DNA of 64,000 nt, taken from the NCBI GenBank assembly GCA_963701955.1, contig OY969694.1, positions 2,418,001 through 2,482,000 on the forward strand. The letters run 5' to 3'. The stretch comes from Bog-473 sp963701955 (GTDB lineage Bacteria > Actinomycetota > Acidimicrobiia > Acidimicrobiales > RAAP-2). Numbering within the stretch: the stretch's first letter is position 1; the number at the start of each line of letters is the position of its first letter. Of this stretch, positions 63,638-64,000 are shown piece by piece. The position numbers and the translations under genes are program-made. The notes beneath the pieces were generated by a model, which was not told the origin of the DNA, ran no database searches, and was given only the letters and a program-made list of their open reading frames with translations.

Positions 63638-64000
63638 CGCGGCGCCCTTCGGCGATTCCGCCCCCGCCCGTCGCGCGTCGATTCCGGAGTGCTCGGCGGC
63701 TCGGGTGGAGCGGCCGCGGCGACCGCGTCGAAGTACACGTCCTCGAGTGTCCGGCCCGCCACGAGATCGGTCAGCGTGGCGTCGCGGTCGGCCAGGAAGG
63801 CGGCCACCGCTGCCGTGAGTGCCGGCGTGCGGAGGATTCCGCCGGCCTCCACCCGGTATCGGCCGGGAGAGGTTTCGGCGGCGAGGGTCCCCGGACCGAC
63901 GGAACCGGCGAGTGCGGCGGTGTCCAGACCGCTCGGCGCGCCGAAGCTGACGACAGCGGTGGCCTCGGCACGGTCCGAACCGGCGGCGAGCTCTGCGGGG
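63634..64000 (-). CDS. ABC transporter ATP-binding protein, C-terminal part
   Basis: The minus-strand frame is open to the window end. Only the C-terminal regulatory domain is visible (ATAVVSFGAPSGL, YRVEAGGILR, AAVAAFLADRDATLTDLVAGRTLEDVYF), which matches DrrA-like ATPases. Walker motifs lie beyond the window. Its stop overlaps the permease start (ATGA), so the two make one exporter. Confidence 0.75.
   Translation of the reverse strand, partial: PAELAAGSDRAEATAVVSFGAPSGLDTAALAGSVGPGTLAAETSPGRYRVEAGGILRTPALTAAVAAFLADRDATLTDLVAGRTLEDVYFDAVAAAAPPEPPSTPESTRDGRGRNRRRAPR

Noticed and set aside
1..64000. CRISPR array, rRNA operon or insertion sequence
   Set aside because: No regularly spaced repeats, rRNA sequence, transposase frames or terminal inverted repeats were seen.

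Overview
The window is GC-rich with many GTG and TTG starts. It carries a mycofactocin-type SDR, a DrrA-like exporter, heme A synthase next to heme O synthase, and lipoproteins with Thr-rich linkers. This suggests an actinobacterium, probably a soil lineage near Acidimicrobiia; the class-level placement is inference. I see no rRNA, CRISPR array, transposase or intact integrase.

Region A (1-6.2 kb) has a frameshifted anchored secreted protein, a phosphodiester-glycosidase-like lipoprotein, and a compact set that looks like prenyl-arene or quinone chemistry: chorismate-lyase-like, SRPBCC, UbiA-like, UbiE-like and geranylgeranyl-reductase-like. Region B (6.2-47.2 kb) looks like one long integration hotspot. 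The intact tRNA-Phe(GAA) gene at 47215-47287 has its 3' half repeated, always in the same orientation: exactly (45 bp) at 43943-43987, and in degraded form near 41461, 26010, 23361 and 6201. Four paired GGGCACG motifs with an 11-bp period sit near these copies. The segments between the copies carry different cargo: (i) 6.2-23.4 kb, a GH5 endoglycoceramidase-like lipoprotein, a glycosidase-like lipoprotein, a P1B-5 metal ATPase with a hemerythrin tail, a CtpE-like ATPase, a USP, a DoxX-Rieske fusion, an SDR, a gamma-carbonic anhydrase, an amidohydrolase, a TetR regulator and a methyltransferase; (ii) 23.4-26.0 kb, an HSL-type esterase and an orphan substrate-binding protein; (iii) 26.0-41.5 kb, an ion and stress island with a K+ channel, FUSC, CoA-disulfide-reductase-rhodanese, a large LuxR (LAL) regulator, CMD, DUF1269, HdeD, DUF2252, a CLC channel, a CPA antiporter and a channel-like membrane protein; (iv) 41.5-43.9 kb, an aquaporin and a NERD nuclease; (v) 43.9-47.2 kb, a second CLC channel, a broken DUF1269 gene and a rearranged LAL remnant.

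Region C (47.2-60.2 kb) lies between tRNA-Asp/tRNA-Phe and tRNA-Glu, which are normally adjacent in many actinobacteria. It holds an MFS/MerR pair, FUSC, a second (twice-frameshifted) GH5 gene, an orphan CoxL-type molybdoenzyme subunit and a GGDEF-EAL protein. Region D (60.2-64 kb) looks like core genome: heme A synthase, heme O synthase, a TlpA-like thioredoxin and an ABC-2 exporter cut by the window end.

Two regulatory signals stand out. A perfect 18-bp box lies upstream of both transcription units flanking the LAL regulator, in the same orientation relative to each. A nested palindrome lies directly before the MFS/MerR operon. At least five frameshifts interrupt otherwise good genes, so some disruptions may be assembly errors.
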